The position numbers and the translations under genes were made by a program. Under the pieces are notes generated by a model, which was given only the letters and a program-made list of their open reading frames with translations, had not been told where the DNA came from and ran no database searches. 64,000 nucleotides of DNA from CAUJIW01 sp963205175 (GTDB lineage: Bacteria > Pseudomonadota > Alphaproteobacteria > Sphingomonadales > Sphingomonadaceae), in assembly GCA_041060555.1 (NCBI GenBank), contig JBEUDS010000002.1; one strand, 5' to 3'. Numbering within the stretch: position 1 is the first letter of the stretch; the number at the start of each line of letters is the position of its first letter. Below are positions 19,446 through 31,315 of this stretch, piece by piece.

Positions 19446-20882
19446 ATGTTCTTTTGGCTGATTCTCGCGGCGGGTGCCGCACTGGTTGTAGGATCGGGCG
19501 CCGGCTGGCTGCTGTGGGGCCGGGCGCTGGCGCAGACGCGCGCCGAGCGGGACGCCCGCGCCGCCGAGGCACAGGCTGAACACGAGCGCTTCGTACGGGC
19601 CATCGGCGATCTGCGGGCCGAGCAGGAAAAGGCCGCCCGGGTGGACGCGCTGGACGCGGCGCTGGCGGCGGAACGGGGCGAGCGGATGGCGGCGCAGACC
19701 AGGCTTGCCGCCCTGGAGGCGCAGCTGGCGGAGCGCGAGCGGGCGCTGACGGAACAGAAGGCGCAGTTGCTGCAGGATTTCGAGGCGCTGGCCAACAGCG
19801 CGCTGCAACAGAGCCAGCAGCAGTTCCTGACGCTGGCCGACCAGACGCTGGCGCGCCACCGGGCCGGATCGGCGGAGGAGCTTGCCAGGAACAAGGCCGA
19901 GCTGGAATCGCTGCTGGGGCCGGTGCGCGAGACGCTGGGGCGCTATGAGACCAATCTCGCCGAAATCGAGAAGGCGCGCGCCGAGGCCTATGGCGGCCTT
20001 TCCGGCCAGCTCCAGTCGATGCTCGCCGACCAGGCGCAGCTGCGGGCGGAGACGGTGCGGCTGGTGCACGCGCTGAAGTCGGCGCCCAAGGCGCGCGGTC
20101 GCTGGGGCGAACAACAGCTGAAGAATGTGCTGGAGATGGCCGGCCTTGCCGCCTACGTCGATTTCCAGACCGAAGTGCATGTCGGCACCGACGATGGCGC
20201 GCTGCGGCCCGATGTGCTGATCCGCCTGCCCGGCGGCCGCTCGCTGGTGGTGGACGCCAAGACCTCGCTGACGGCGTTCCTGGAAGCCATGGACGCGCCC
20301 GACGAGGCCAGCCGCGCCACCCATCTGGCGGCGCATGCCCGCGCGCTGAAGGTCCACGCCGACCAGCTAGGCGCCAAGCGCTACTGGGACCAGTTCAAGG
20401 ACACCGCCGACTTCGTGGTGATGTTCGTGCCTGGCGAGCATTTCGTCACCGCCGCGCTGGAGGCCGACCCCGGCTTGTGGGAATATGCCTTCGGCAAGCG
20501 GGTGCTGATCGCCACGCCGACCAACCTGATCGCCATCGCCCGCACCGTCAGCCATGTCTGGCGGCAGGAGAAGCTGGCGGTGCAGGCGCGCGAGATCGGC
20601 GGCCTGGGCAAGGAACTCTACAAGCGCATGGCCGGCATGGGGGATGCCATCACGGCGCTGGGCAAGAGCCTGTCGCAGACGGTCAACCGCTACAACGGCT
20701 TCGTCGCCTCGCTGGAGGCGCGGGTGATGCCCCAGGCGCGCAAGTTCGCCGAACTGCAACTGGAGGATGGCGCCGCCGAGCCGCTGCCGGCCATCGACAA
20801 GGTGGAGCCGGCGGTGCGGTTGCCGGACCCCGGCCGCGATCTGCGGCTGACGGCGCCGGCCGTGCCGGATGCGGCGGAATAG
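19446..20882 (+). CDS. rmuC: RmuC family protein
   Basis: A 478-residue RmuC protein. Family members limit recombination at inverted repeats and contain a nuclease-like core. An N-terminal membrane anchor (residues 1-25) leads into a long Ala/Glu/Arg-rich coiled coil (about 30-190). The conserved RmuC domain then starts at APKARGRWGEQQLKNVLEMAG and includes RPDVLIRLPGGRSLVVDAKT. This D-x-K arrangement resembles a restriction-like nuclease site. The start at 19446 places the membrane segment at the N-terminus. cckA and recA follow in the same direction. Confidence 0.9.
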   Translation: MFFWLILAAGAALVVGSGAGWLLWGRALAQTRAERDARAAEAQAEHERFVRAIGDLRAEQEKAARVDALDAALAAERGERMAAQTRLAALEAQLAERERALTEQKAQLLQDFEALANSALQQSQQQFLTLADQTLARHRAGSAEELARNKAELESLLGPVRETLGRYETNLAEIEKARAEAYGGLSGQLQSMLADQAQLRAETVRLVHALKSAPKARGRWGEQQLKNVLEMAGLAAYVDFQTEVHVGTDDGALRPDVLIRLPGGRSLVVDAKTSLTAFLEAMDAPDEASRATHLAAHARALKVHADQLGAKRYWDQFKDTADFVVMFVPGEHFVTAALEADPGLWEYAFGKRVLIATPTNLIAIARTVSHVWRQEKLAVQAREIGGLGKELYKRMAGMGDAITALGKSLSQTVNRYNGFVASLEARVMPQARKFAELQLEDGAAEPLPAIDKVEPAVRLPDPGRDLRLTAPAVPDAAE

Positions 20883-20996
20883 ACGCCGGGTGTGTCGGGC
20901 GTTCCGACCGTGGCCGGCCCGATGGCGCGGACTTGACGCCGGGCGCGGTTGCAGCGACGGTCGCCTGACGATGAGGACCGACGATCGCGCGCGACG

Positions 20997-23492
20997 ATGA
21001 CCATGGCAATGACCCGCTGGCTGCTGGGCGAGGCTGACAGTCTCGACCTGCCGGACCCGATGGAGGGGCCGCCGGCGGCCCATGCCTCGCGCCAGCTGGG
21101 GGTGTCGGCGGCGCTGGCCATTGTCATGGGCATGGCCTCGGCGGCGCTGATCGGCTGGGGCACCGGCCTGTGGGAAGTGACCATCCTTTATGCCGGCCTG
21201 ATCGTCGGTGCCGTCGCGGTGGCCTATGCCTGGTCCACCGGCCAGCAGCGGCGCGGCGGTGGCGCGGTCAGCCGGGCGCTGGTGCGTGCCGCGATCGATG
21301 CGCGCGACGAGGCCATTGCCGTTACCGATGCCGCCGGCAACCTGGTGTGTGCCAACGAGGCCTATGGCGAGCGCTGCGGCGGCTATCCCTCGCCCTTCCA
21401 TCTTGACGGCGGCGCCGGCGAGGAAGGCTCGCCGCTTGTCGCCGCCGGCGAGCTGGCCCGCAGTGCCGGTGTCGGCGAGACGGTGATCTACCGCGGCGGC
21501 GAGGGCAGGCCGGTGGCCTTGCGGGTGGTCTGCAGACCGGCGGGCGATCCGGGCGAGCATCTGATCTGGCAGGTGTCGCCGGCGGACATGGAATCGACGT
21601 TGTCGGCGACGGTGACCGCGGTCGCCGGTCATGTCGGCGCCTGGCTGGCCGGTGCCGGTGTCGGCGCCATCGTGACGGACGCCAGCGGCCGCGTCCTGGC
21701 CGTCAACGCCACCACCGCCGCGTGGCGACAGCTGTCGATGGATCAGATGCCAGGCAGCGACATCGCCGCCATGGTGGCCGTTTCCGAGGATCGTCAGGTC
21801 TATTTCAACGCCGTCGACGGCGCGCGCATGCCGGTGCGGCTGGTGGAGCTGCCGATCGTTCCGGCGGGCGAGGTGGAGGCGGAGGGTTATCTGTTCGCGC
21901 TGATTGCCGGCGCCGAGCGAACGGTGGCCGATGCCACCCAGACCACCCGGGCGATCGATGCGCTGCTGGACAGCCTGCCGCTGGGTCTGGCGACCGTCGA
22001 CCACAACAGCCGTTTCCTGCACATGGCGCCGGGCTTCTGCGCGGCGGCGGGGGTGGCGACCCCCGGCGATCTGCTCTACCCCAGCGAACTGGTGCACGAG
22101 GAAGACGCGACGATGGTCGCCGACGTGGTGCGCCGGGTGGCACTGGGGCACCTGAAGTCGCGCGACCTCCAGGTGCGGCTGCGCGGCCGGCCGGAGGATT
22201 CCATCCGCATGTCGGTGCTGCATGTCACCGGCCTGCACGAGGCGGCCGCCGTGCTGGCGCTGTGGGATGACGCCGAGCAGCGCAAGCTGCAGCAGCAGAT
22301 CACCCAGGCCACCAAGATGCAGGCGGTGGGCCAGCTTGCCGGCGGCGTGGCGCACGACTTCAACAACATCCTCACCGCCATCATCGGCTATTGCGACCTG
22401 ATGCTGCTGCGCCACGCGCCCGGCGACGCCGACTTCGGCGACCTCAACCAGATTCGCCAGAACGCCAACCGCGCCGCCAACCTGGTGCGCCAGCTGCTGG
22501 CCTTCTCGCGCCAGCAGACGCTGCGGCCGCAGGTGTTGCAGGTGACCGACGTGCTGGCCGAGCTGTCCAATCTGCTCAAGCGGCTGATCGGCGAGACCAT
22601 CAGCCTCAGGATCAACCACGGCCGCAACCTGGGGCCGGTGCGGGTCGATCCCGGCCAGCTGGAGCAGGTGATCGTCAACCTCGTGGTCAACGCACGCGAT
22701 GCCATGAACGGCGTCGGGGAACTGACCATCCGCACCTCCCAGGTGGGACCGGAGGAGGTCCGCCGGCTTGGCCACGAGATCATGCCGCCGGCCGACTATG
22801 TGGTGATCGCGGTCAGCGATACCGGCTGCGGCATTCCGCCGGAGAACCTGTCAAAAATCTTCGAGCCGTTCTTCACCACCAAAGAGGTCGGCAAGGGCAC
22901 CGGGCTCGGGCTGTCGACCGTCTATGGCATCGTGAAGCAGACCGGCGGTTTCATCTTCGCCGAATCCGAGCTGGGCCGCGGCACCACCTTCATTCTCTAT
23001 CTGCCGGTCCACGCGGCGGCGGAAACGCCCCAGCCGGCGGCGGCATCCGATCAGCCGCCAGGTGCGGCGGCGGCCGAGCCGGTGCCCGACCTGTGGGGCC
23101 GGGGCACGGTGCTGCTGGTGGAAGACGAGGCAATGGTGCGCGCGGTCGCCAAGCGGGCGCTGGAACGCAAGGGCTACGAGGTGCTGACCGCCACCAACGG
23201 CGAGGAAGCACTGGAGCTGCTGGAGGCGCGGGCCGAGCCGGTCGACCTGCTGATCTCCGACGTCGTGATGCCGACGATGGACGGCCCGACGCTGGTCGGC
23301 CATGCCCGCCAGCGCTACCCCGATCTGCGGATCATCTTCATTTCCGGCTACGCCGAGGAACAGCTGCGCCGCTCGATCGACGTGCCGGATGTCGCCTTCC
23401 TGCCCAAGCCCTTCTCGGTCCAGCAACTGGCGGAGGCGGTGCGCGAGGCGCTGGCGCGCGTACCGGCGGCGGCCGACACGGACGCCGGTTGA
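20997..23492 (+). CDS. cckA: Cell-cycle hybrid histidine kinase CckA
   Basis: An 831-residue hybrid sensor kinase. Two N-terminal membrane helices (about residues 35-80) are followed by PAS-like sensor modules. A HisKA domain has the characteristic CckA sequence GGVAHDFNNILTAIIGYCDL (phospho-acceptor H453). An HATPase domain contains DTGCGIPPENLSKIFEPFF and GTGLGLSTVYGI. The C-terminal receiver has its phospho-acceptor at D755 (LLISDVVMPTMDG). In alphaproteobacteria CckA feeds phosphate through ChpT to CtrA and controls cell cycle, motility and often GTA production, which matters for the cluster at the right end of this window. recA lies directly downstream. Confidence 0.93.
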   Translation: MTMAMTRWLLGEADSLDLPDPMEGPPAAHASRQLGVSAALAIVMGMASAALIGWGTGLWEVTILYAGLIVGAVAVAYAWSTGQQRRGGGAVSRALVRAAIDARDEAIAVTDAAGNLVCANEAYGERCGGYPSPFHLDGGAGEEGSPLVAAGELARSAGVGETVIYRGGEGRPVALRVVCRPAGDPGEHLIWQVSPADMESTLSATVTAVAGHVGAWLAGAGVGAIVTDASGRVLAVNATTAAWRQLSMDQMPGSDIAAMVAVSEDRQVYFNAVDGARMPVRLVELPIVPAGEVEAEGYLFALIAGAERTVADATQTTRAIDALLDSLPLGLATVDHNSRFLHMAPGFCAAAGVATPGDLLYPSELVHEEDATMVADVVRRVALGHLKSRDLQVRLRGRPEDSIRMSVLHVTGLHEAAAVLALWDDAEQRKLQQQITQATKMQAVGQLAGGVAHDFNNILTAIIGYCDLMLLRHAPGDADFGDLNQIRQNANRAANLVRQLLAFSRQQTLRPQVLQVTDVLAELSNLLKRLIGETISLRINHGRNLGPVRVDPGQLEQVIVNLVVNARDAMNGVGELTIRTSQVGPEEVRRLGHEIMPPADYVVIAVSDTGCGIPPENLSKIFEPFFTTKEVGKGTGLGLSTVYGIVKQTGGFIFAESELGRGTTFILYLPVHAAAETPQPAAASDQPPGAAAAEPVPDLWGRGTVLLVEDEAMVRAVAKRALERKGYEVLTATNGEEALELLEARAEPVDLLISDVVMPTMDGPTLVGHARQRYPDLRIIFISGYAEEQLRRSIDVPDVAFLPKPFSVQQLAEAVREALARVPAAADTDAG

Positions 23493-23498
23493 TTCGGG

Positions 23499-23513
23499 CC
23501 GGATCAAATCCGG
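23499..23513 (+). terminator. Small hairpin after cckA
   Basis: CCGGAT and ATCCGG form a perfect 6-bp stem with a 3-base loop just after the cckA stop. An A-rich rather than T-rich tract follows, so termination is uncertain. Confidence 0.4.
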
Positions 23514-23560
23514 AACAAACCGTAAATTTTAAACGAAAATCAACCAGTTAACGATGCCGC

Positions 23561-23588
23561 TTGCGTGTGAGAACAAATGGCGTACAAA
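23561..23588 (+). promoter_or_regulatory. recA promoter with LexA-type SOS box
   Basis: TTGCGT (23561-23566) and TACAAA (23583-23588) lie 16 bases apart. Between and over them is GAAC-aaatggc-GTAC (23571-23585). This resembles the alphaproteobacterial LexA operator GAAC-N7-GTTC/GWAC. The position is ideal for repression by LexA. Confidence 0.65.
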
Positions 23589-23637
23589 GACCGCATTGCG
23601 TTCAGTGCCGCTAAACTCTATGCGAGAGGACAAGACG

Positions 23638-24702
23638 ATGGCAGCAGGGCTCCGGGTGGTCGAGAAGGACGATATGGACAAGTCGAAGGCGTTGGAAGCG
23701 GCATTGGCGCAGATCGATCGCGCGTTCGGCAAGGGCTCGGTGATGAAGCTCGGCCAGCGCTCGACGGGGATCGAGATCGAGGCGGTGTCGACCGGGTCGC
23801 TGGGCCTCGACATGGCGCTGGGCATCGGCGGCCTGCCGCGCGGCCGCATCATCGAGATCTATGGTCCGGAGTCCTCGGGCAAGACGACGCTGGCGCTGCA
23901 CGCCATCGCGGAAGCCCAGAAGGCGGGTGGAACGGCGGCGTTCATCGACGCTGAACATGCCCTCGACCCGATTTATGCCCGCAAACTTGGCGTCAATATC
24001 GACGAGCTGCTGATCTCGCAGCCGGATACCGGCGAGCAGGCGCTGGAGATCGCCGACACGCTGGTCCGCTCCGGCGCCATCGACGTGCTGGTCATCGACT
24101 CGGTGGCGGCGCTGACGCCGCGGGCGGAGCTGGAGGGCGAGATGGGCGACAGCCATGTCGGCCTGCAGGCCCGCCTGATGAGCCAGGCGCTGCGCAAGCT
24201 GACCGGCTCCATCTCGAAGTCGCGGGCAATGGTGATCTTCATCAACCAGGTGCGCATGAAGATCGGCGTGATGTACGGCAACCCGGAGACGACCACGGGT
24301 GGCAACGCGCTGAAATTCTATGCGTCGATCCGCCTCGACATCCGCCGCACCGGCCAGATCAAGGACCGGGAGGACATCGTCGGCAACACCACCCGGGTCA
24401 AGGTGGTGAAGAACAAGCTGGCGCCCCCGTTCAAGCAGGTGGAGTTCGACATCATGTACGGCGCCGGCATCTCCAAGACCGGCGAGATCCTCGATCTCGG
24501 CGTCAAGGCCGGGGTGGTGGAGAAGTCGGGCGCCTGGTTCTCCTACGACAGCCAGCGCATCGGCCAGGGTCGCGAGAACGCCAAGAAGTTCCTGACCGAG
24601 AATCCCGACATGGCCAACCAGATCGAGGCCGCCATCCGTCGCAACGCCGGCCTGGTGTCGGAAGCGTTGATGGCCTCGCCGGAAGAAGACGACGACATCT
24701 GA
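23638..24702 (+). CDS. recA: Recombinase RecA
   Basis: A 354-residue RecA that forms ATP-dependent filaments on single-stranded DNA for recombination and LexA cleavage. It has the N-terminal polymerisation helix (KALEAALAQIDRAFGKGSVM), Walker A GPESSGKT, L1 and L2 loops (the latter GNPETTTGGNALKFYASIR) and an acidic C-terminal tail ending EEDDDI. The ATG at 23638 has GAGAGG upstream; an in-frame ATG further upstream would overlap the operator. The order cckA-recA-alaS is consistent with alphaproteobacteria. Confidence 0.97.
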   Translation: MAAGLRVVEKDDMDKSKALEAALAQIDRAFGKGSVMKLGQRSTGIEIEAVSTGSLGLDMALGIGGLPRGRIIEIYGPESSGKTTLALHAIAEAQKAGGTAAFIDAEHALDPIYARKLGVNIDELLISQPDTGEQALEIADTLVRSGAIDVLVIDSVAALTPRAELEGEMGDSHVGLQARLMSQALRKLTGSISKSRAMVIFINQVRMKIGVMYGNPETTTGGNALKFYASIRLDIRRTGQIKDREDIVGNTTRVKVVKNKLAPPFKQVEFDIMYGAGISKTGEILDLGVKAGVVEKSGAWFSYDSQRIGQGRENAKKFLTENPDMANQIEAAIRRNAGLVSEALMASPEEDDDI

Positions 24703-24747
24703 GGGTGACGTCGGGGCGGCGGGAGACGCCGCGCGAAAGGGGTCGGC

Positions 24748-25137
24748 ATGTTCAGTTACGTGACGCTCGGCGCCGATGACATGGCGCGCGCCATCGCCTT
24801 CTATGACGCGGTGCTCGCGCCCCTGGGGCACACGCGCTTCCACACCGACGACCAGTTCGCCGGCTGGGGCGTCTATGACGGCGGCCTGAAGCCGACCCTG
24901 TGGGTGTGCCGGCCCTTCGATGGCCAACCGGCGGGTGCGGGCAACGGCACCATGGTGTCGCTGCTGGCGCCGGACCGGCCGACGGTGGACGCCTTCCACG
25001 CCGCCGCGCTGGCCCATGGCGGCACCTGCGAGGGCGCGCCGGGCCTGCGACCCCATTACGGACCCTCCTTCTATGCCGGATATGTCCGTGATCCCGACGG
25101 CAACAAGCTGAACGCGGTCTGCTACGCGGACGCCTGA
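24748..25137 (+). CDS. VOC/glyoxalase superfamily protein
   Basis: A 129-residue vicinal oxygen chelate protein opening with FSYVTLGADDMARAIAFYDAVL and closing with GPSFYAGYVRDPDGNKLNAV. These are the family's first strand-helix unit and its last metal-site strand. Members include glyoxalase-like, bleomycin-resistance-like and dioxygenase-like proteins, and nothing here picks one. It begins 45 bases after recA with an AAAGGGG ribosome site, so cotranscription with recA is possible. Confidence 0.78.
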   Translation: MFSYVTLGADDMARAIAFYDAVLAPLGHTRFHTDDQFAGWGVYDGGLKPTLWVCRPFDGQPAGAGNGTMVSLLAPDRPTVDAFHAAALAHGGTCEGAPGLRPHYGPSFYAGYVRDPDGNKLNAVCYADA

Positions 25138-25515
25138 GGGCGGGCCGCGGAAGGCGGTGCCTGAGTGGTTCGGGAGCCTGAGTGGTTCGGGAGCCTGAGT
25201 GGTCTGGGGCCTGAGTGGTCTGGGGCCTGAGGTCGGGGGGCTGGGGTCGGGTGTACGCCATGGCGACGGTCGACTTCGCGCGGGGGGGCGGTGAACTCGT
25301 CTCCGACCGGCTCACACAGGACCAAGCGGTCGTCTTCGCGCGCGGGGGGACGGCAACTCCGTACGCGGCGGATTTGCGGACGGGCGCCCCGCATCCTTGC
25401 TTCCATCTCGACCGCTGACACTATATGTCGTCAGGCATGCAAGAGTCCCTGTCCCGGAGGGTTGTTCGGCAAGAACGGCGCCGGCTGGCGGGGGAAGCAA
25501 CAGGTGAGGACCATC
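25138..25515. other. Intergenic region upstream of alaS
   Basis: About 380 bases. The left part carries a short tandem repeat array (25159-25231). The rest contains two copies of a CGTCTTCGCGCG-like segment (near 25270 and 25330) and an ACACTATATG-type AT-richer stretch near 25420 that may be the alaS promoter. No protein gene is supported. Confidence 0.5.
25159..25231. repeat. About 4.4 copies of a 16-17-bp tandem repeat
   Basis: Copies of GCCTGAGTGGTTCGGGA at 25159-25175 and 25176-25192 are followed by two shortened variants GCCTGAGTGGTCTGGG at 25193-25208 and 25209-25224. A partial GCCTGAG ends the array. It lies in noncoding DNA between a VOC gene and alaS. Confidence 0.85.
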
Positions 25516-28173
<2,658 letters not shown>

Positions 28174-28210
28174 TGCCGGTCCGCACGCTCGACGGGAGTG
28201 ATCCCATCGC

Positions 28211-29449
28211 GTGACCGACGCCATCCGCCAGATCCGACGCAGGGTCTTCGAGATCCTGGAAGTCAGCCGCCACGGTGATCCGTGGTCCCGGGTTGTCGAC
28301 TGGTGCATCATCGCGCTGATCGTCTCCAGCGCGGTGGTCATCGTCGCCAGCACGGTCCCGGCCCAGGCCGCGCGGTTCGGCACGGTGTTCACCGGCATCG
28401 AGCGCGCCACGCTGGTCGTGTTCGCCCTGGAGTATGCCCTGCGGCTGTGGGTCTCGGTGGAGCGGCTGGAGGCGCGCGGGCAGACCCCGCTGCGGGCGCG
28501 GCTGGCCTACATGGTGACGCCGTTCGCGCTGATCGATCTGGCCGCGGTCGTGCCGGCGCTCGTGGAGTGGGCGACGGGTGGCGGGCTTGAATTCCTGCTG
28601 CTGCTGCGTCTGCTGCGCCTGTTCAAGCTGGCCCGCTATTCCACGGCGCTGGATTCGCTGATCCGGGTGTTGCGCAGCGAACTGAAGGCGCTGGCGGCGG
28701 CCGGCTTCGTCATGGTCATCATGGTGTTCATGGCGGCGACGGTGATGTACGTGATCGAGCGACACGCGCAGCCGGCGGCGTTCGGATCGATTCCGGCGGC
28801 GATGTGGTGGTCGGTGGTGACACTGGCGACGCTGGGCTATGGCGATGTGGTGCCGGTGACGCTGCTGGGCAAGCTGGTGGCCGGTCTCGTCATCATGGGC
28901 GGGCTCGCCTTCTTCGCCATTCCGATCGGCATCATCGCCTCGGGCTTCACCAACGAGATGCACCGCCAGGATTTCCTGGTGCGCTGGGAAATGGTCGCCC
29001 GCGTGCCGCTGTTTCGCAATCTCGATGCCCGCACCATCGGTGAGATCAGCCATCTGCTGCGCACCCGCCGGGTGCGGCGCGGCGAAGCGATCTGCCGGGT
29101 CGGTACGCCGAGCGAGGGCCTGTTCTTCCTGGTCGACGGGCGCGCCCGCGCCCGCCGCCGCCGCAAGACGTGGTGGCTGGGGGCGGGGGATTTCTTCGGG
29201 GAACTGGCGCTGCTGCACGACGCGCCCCATGAAATCTCGGTGGTTGCCGATACGCCGTGCCGGCTGCTGATCCTCGACCCGCTGTCGTTCGAGGATATCT
29301 TGAGCGACCATCCTGAAGTGCGTCAGGTGCTGCAGGAAGTGCTCACCGAGCGGCTCGGCGATCTCAGCGAACCGGCCGAGGTGGCGCATCGGCTGGTGAC
29401 GGACGCGCTGACCCGCTGGGGTCATCTCGATCCGCCCGAGCGCGATTAA
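28211..29449 (+). CDS. Six-helix potassium channel with C-terminal cyclic-nucleotide-binding-like domain
   Basis: A 412-residue inner-membrane channel with S1-S4 helices (about residues 30-155) and an Arg/Lys-bearing S4 (LRLLRLFKLARYSTALDSLIR). The pore loop has the K+ selectivity filter TLGYGD (residues 207-212). A cytoplasmic cyclic-nucleotide-binding fold occupies about 264-380. Layout resembles MlotiK1-type channels. The phosphate-binding cassette reads FGELALLHDAPHEIS: the Arg normally following the Pro is His340, so canonical cAMP binding is doubtful. An arginine run (RARARRRRK) replaces the usual loop. The start is GTG. It follows alaS by 37 bases. Confidence 0.87.
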   Translation: MTDAIRQIRRRVFEILEVSRHGDPWSRVVDWCIIALIVSSAVVIVASTVPAQAARFGTVFTGIERATLVVFALEYALRLWVSVERLEARGQTPLRARLAYMVTPFALIDLAAVVPALVEWATGGGLEFLLLLRLLRLFKLARYSTALDSLIRVLRSELKALAAAGFVMVIMVFMAATVMYVIERHAQPAAFGSIPAAMWWSVVTLATLGYGDVVPVTLLGKLVAGLVIMGGLAFFAIPIGIIASGFTNEMHRQDFLVRWEMVARVPLFRNLDARTIGEISHLLRTRRVRRGEAICRVGTPSEGLFFLVDGRARARRRRKTWWLGAGDFFGELALLHDAPHEISVVADTPCRLLILDPLSFEDILSDHPEVRQVLQEVLTERLGDLSEPAEVAHRLVTDALTRWGHLDPPERD

Positions 29450-29545
29450 GCCCCGGCGAGGTTCGGAACGAACCGCGCCGCCTGGAAAACGCACGGGCGT
29501 CCGCCGGTGGCGGACGCCAGGCCCTGCGCGCCGTGACGGGTGGCG

Positions 29546-30868
29546 TCAGCGCCGCCCTTCCAGATAGTCGTTCAGCACTTCGTGGTAGCGGCGGATGCGG
29601 GCTTCCTGACCGCTGAGCAGCGAGTCGGTGTAGCCGCGCGAGCGCAGCCCCTGCTGCTGGCCGGGGATGACGCTGAGATCCTGGTCGGCGACGAAACCCA
29701 GCGACTGGTCGCCATGCCGGAATACCTCGTGCGCCGCCGGCGCCACCGGGCGCGGACCGACCGGCGTTTCCACCGTCGTCTGGCCCTCCACCACCGGCAC
29801 GAAGAACCAGTGGTCGAAGATGCACTTTTCCGGGTCGGTGGGGTGCGGCTGCGGCCGCAGCACCTGGAAGCCGTCGGAACTCATGGTCAGCGAGGTGTTG
29901 GGGAACAGGGTGTAATGGTAGTAATCGGTGAGCTGCTCGTCGCTGAGATCGACGTAATGCAGGTAGCCGCGCGATGGCCCGAGCTTGCGCTTCTGCTGCT
30001 GCAATGCCTCGCGCGCTTCACGCGCCCGGCCCTCGAACCGGGCGGGGTCGAGATCCCAGTAGGCCAGCATGTCGGTGAGCGGCGCCTGCGGGATGTCGCA
30101 GTTGCGCGAGCTGTAGGCGGGCTGGCCGCCGGGCATCAGCATCCGGTTGTGGCCGTTGGCGTACATGTCGAACTGGCACTGCTTGTAGCTGTCCTCGATG
30201 AAGGTGTTCAGCTCCGGATGGATGGTCGGCAGATGGTAGGATTCGTTGAAATTGTCGTGGATGATCTTCCAGTTGCAGTCGGCTTCCGCCGTCAGCCAGA
30301 GGACGCGCACCATCTTGTCCATGTTGTAGGGCAGCAGCTGGTCATAGACCGGGTCGAGCGCCTCGGCCAGCGGCGGGGCGTTTTCATCCATGTTGTACCA
30401 GACGAAGCCGCCCCAGGTCTCGCAGCGGATTTCCTTCAGCTTGTTCTTGCCGCAGGGGTTGCTGCCGGGGAAATCCTCGGGGTTCTGCACGCCGCGCAGC
30501 ACGCCCTCGTTGTCGAAGGCCCAGCCGTGGTAGGTGCAGCGGAAATAGGGGGTGTTGCCGCGCTCGGTCTGCACCAGCCGGTTGCCGCGATGGATGCAGA
30601 AATTGTAGAAGGCGTGGATGGCGCCATCGCGGGCGCGGCTGATCAGGATCGACTCGCGCCCCAGCTTGCAGGTGATGAAGTCGCCGGGGTTGGGCAGTTC
30701 CGACACCAGGCCGCCGATGTGCCAGGTGCGGGTCCACATCCGCTCCCACTCCTTCTCCATGAACTCGCGCGACCAGTAGCGGTCGCCGCTGAGCGGATCG
30801 CCGCGAAGTTCGATCTCCGGCGCCTTGTCGCGCGGGGTGCCCATGATCTTCAACGCCTGTGCCGTCAT
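29546..30868 (-). CDS. Rieske-type aromatic ring-hydroxylating oxygenase, large subunit
   Basis: A 440-residue oxygenase alpha subunit. The Rieske [2Fe-2S] ligands are C91-x-H93 and C111-x2-H114 (CIHRGN and CTYHGW). The mononuclear iron site is visible as DNFNESYHLPTIH with H212 and H217 and the bridging D205. Such enzymes insert oxygen into aromatic rings, or demethylate N- or O-methyl groups, with electrons from a separate ferredoxin or reductase. No beta subunit or electron-transfer gene is adjacent. The ATG at 30868 has a strong GGAGG seven bases upstream. A 16-bp palindrome lies about 85 bases upstream. The substrate is unknown. Confidence 0.88.
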   Translation of the reverse strand: MTAQALKIMGTPRDKAPEIELRGDPLSGDRYWSREFMEKEWERMWTRTWHIGGLVSELPNPGDFITCKLGRESILISRARDGAIHAFYNFCIHRGNRLVQTERGNTPYFRCTYHGWAFDNEGVLRGVQNPEDFPGSNPCGKNKLKEIRCETWGGFVWYNMDENAPPLAEALDPVYDQLLPYNMDKMVRVLWLTAEADCNWKIIHDNFNESYHLPTIHPELNTFIEDSYKQCQFDMYANGHNRMLMPGGQPAYSSRNCDIPQAPLTDMLAYWDLDPARFEGRAREAREALQQQKRKLGPSRGYLHYVDLSDEQLTDYYHYTLFPNTSLTMSSDGFQVLRPQPHPTDPEKCIFDHWFFVPVVEGQTTVETPVGPRPVAPAAHEVFRHGDQSLGFVADQDLSVIPGQQQGLRSRGYTDSLLSGQEARIRRYHEVLNDYLEGRR

Positions 30869-31315
30869 GCCGATGCCTCCGTCCGTCCCCATGCCACGTG
30901 ATCGATCGTCCTGCCGACAGCCGCCTGTCGCGCCATTGTGCGATTCTACATTGCACGATCGTTCAAATAAACTCTGCGGTACCGGGGTGCGGCCGTCAAG
31001 TTGGGGGCGGTCGAGCCTATCAAGCTTGAGAGGGTGTCGCCGGAAATCGGTGGATTGCCGACAGCGGCGGACGGTATGGCGGGGGCTGGTAAAAGTGGGC
31101 GTTAAACGACCGTGCAATCCGGTGCCATAATGGCGCGATCCAGCGGTGCCGGCGTGCGCGCCGGTACCGACCGGACCCGGGCCTGATGTCCGCCGTCGTT
31201 GCGGCGGCCCCCTCGGCGGGCGTGCTGACGATCGCTCCCCATGACATGGCTTCGGCACAGGCCCGAAGCCAGCGCTCGCCGAGGGGTTTCTCCGTGCCGG
31301 GACCGGCGGGGGTGC
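30869..31315. other. Intergenic region between Rieske and MDR genes
   Basis: About 450 bases, upstream of the Rieske gene and downstream of the MDR gene (both minus strand). It contains an AT-rich promoter-like stretch and an operator-like palindrome at 30951-30966. The rest shows no supported gene; open frames here are short and lack family-like sequence. Confidence 0.55.
30951..30966. promoter_or_regulatory. Operator-like palindrome upstream of the Rieske gene
   Basis: TTGCACGATCGTTCAA is a 16-bp palindrome with a single mismatched pair, typical of TetR-family operators. It matches 11 of 16 positions of the palindrome at 32436-32451 in front of the MDR gene and its divergent TetR gene. Confidence 0.55.
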
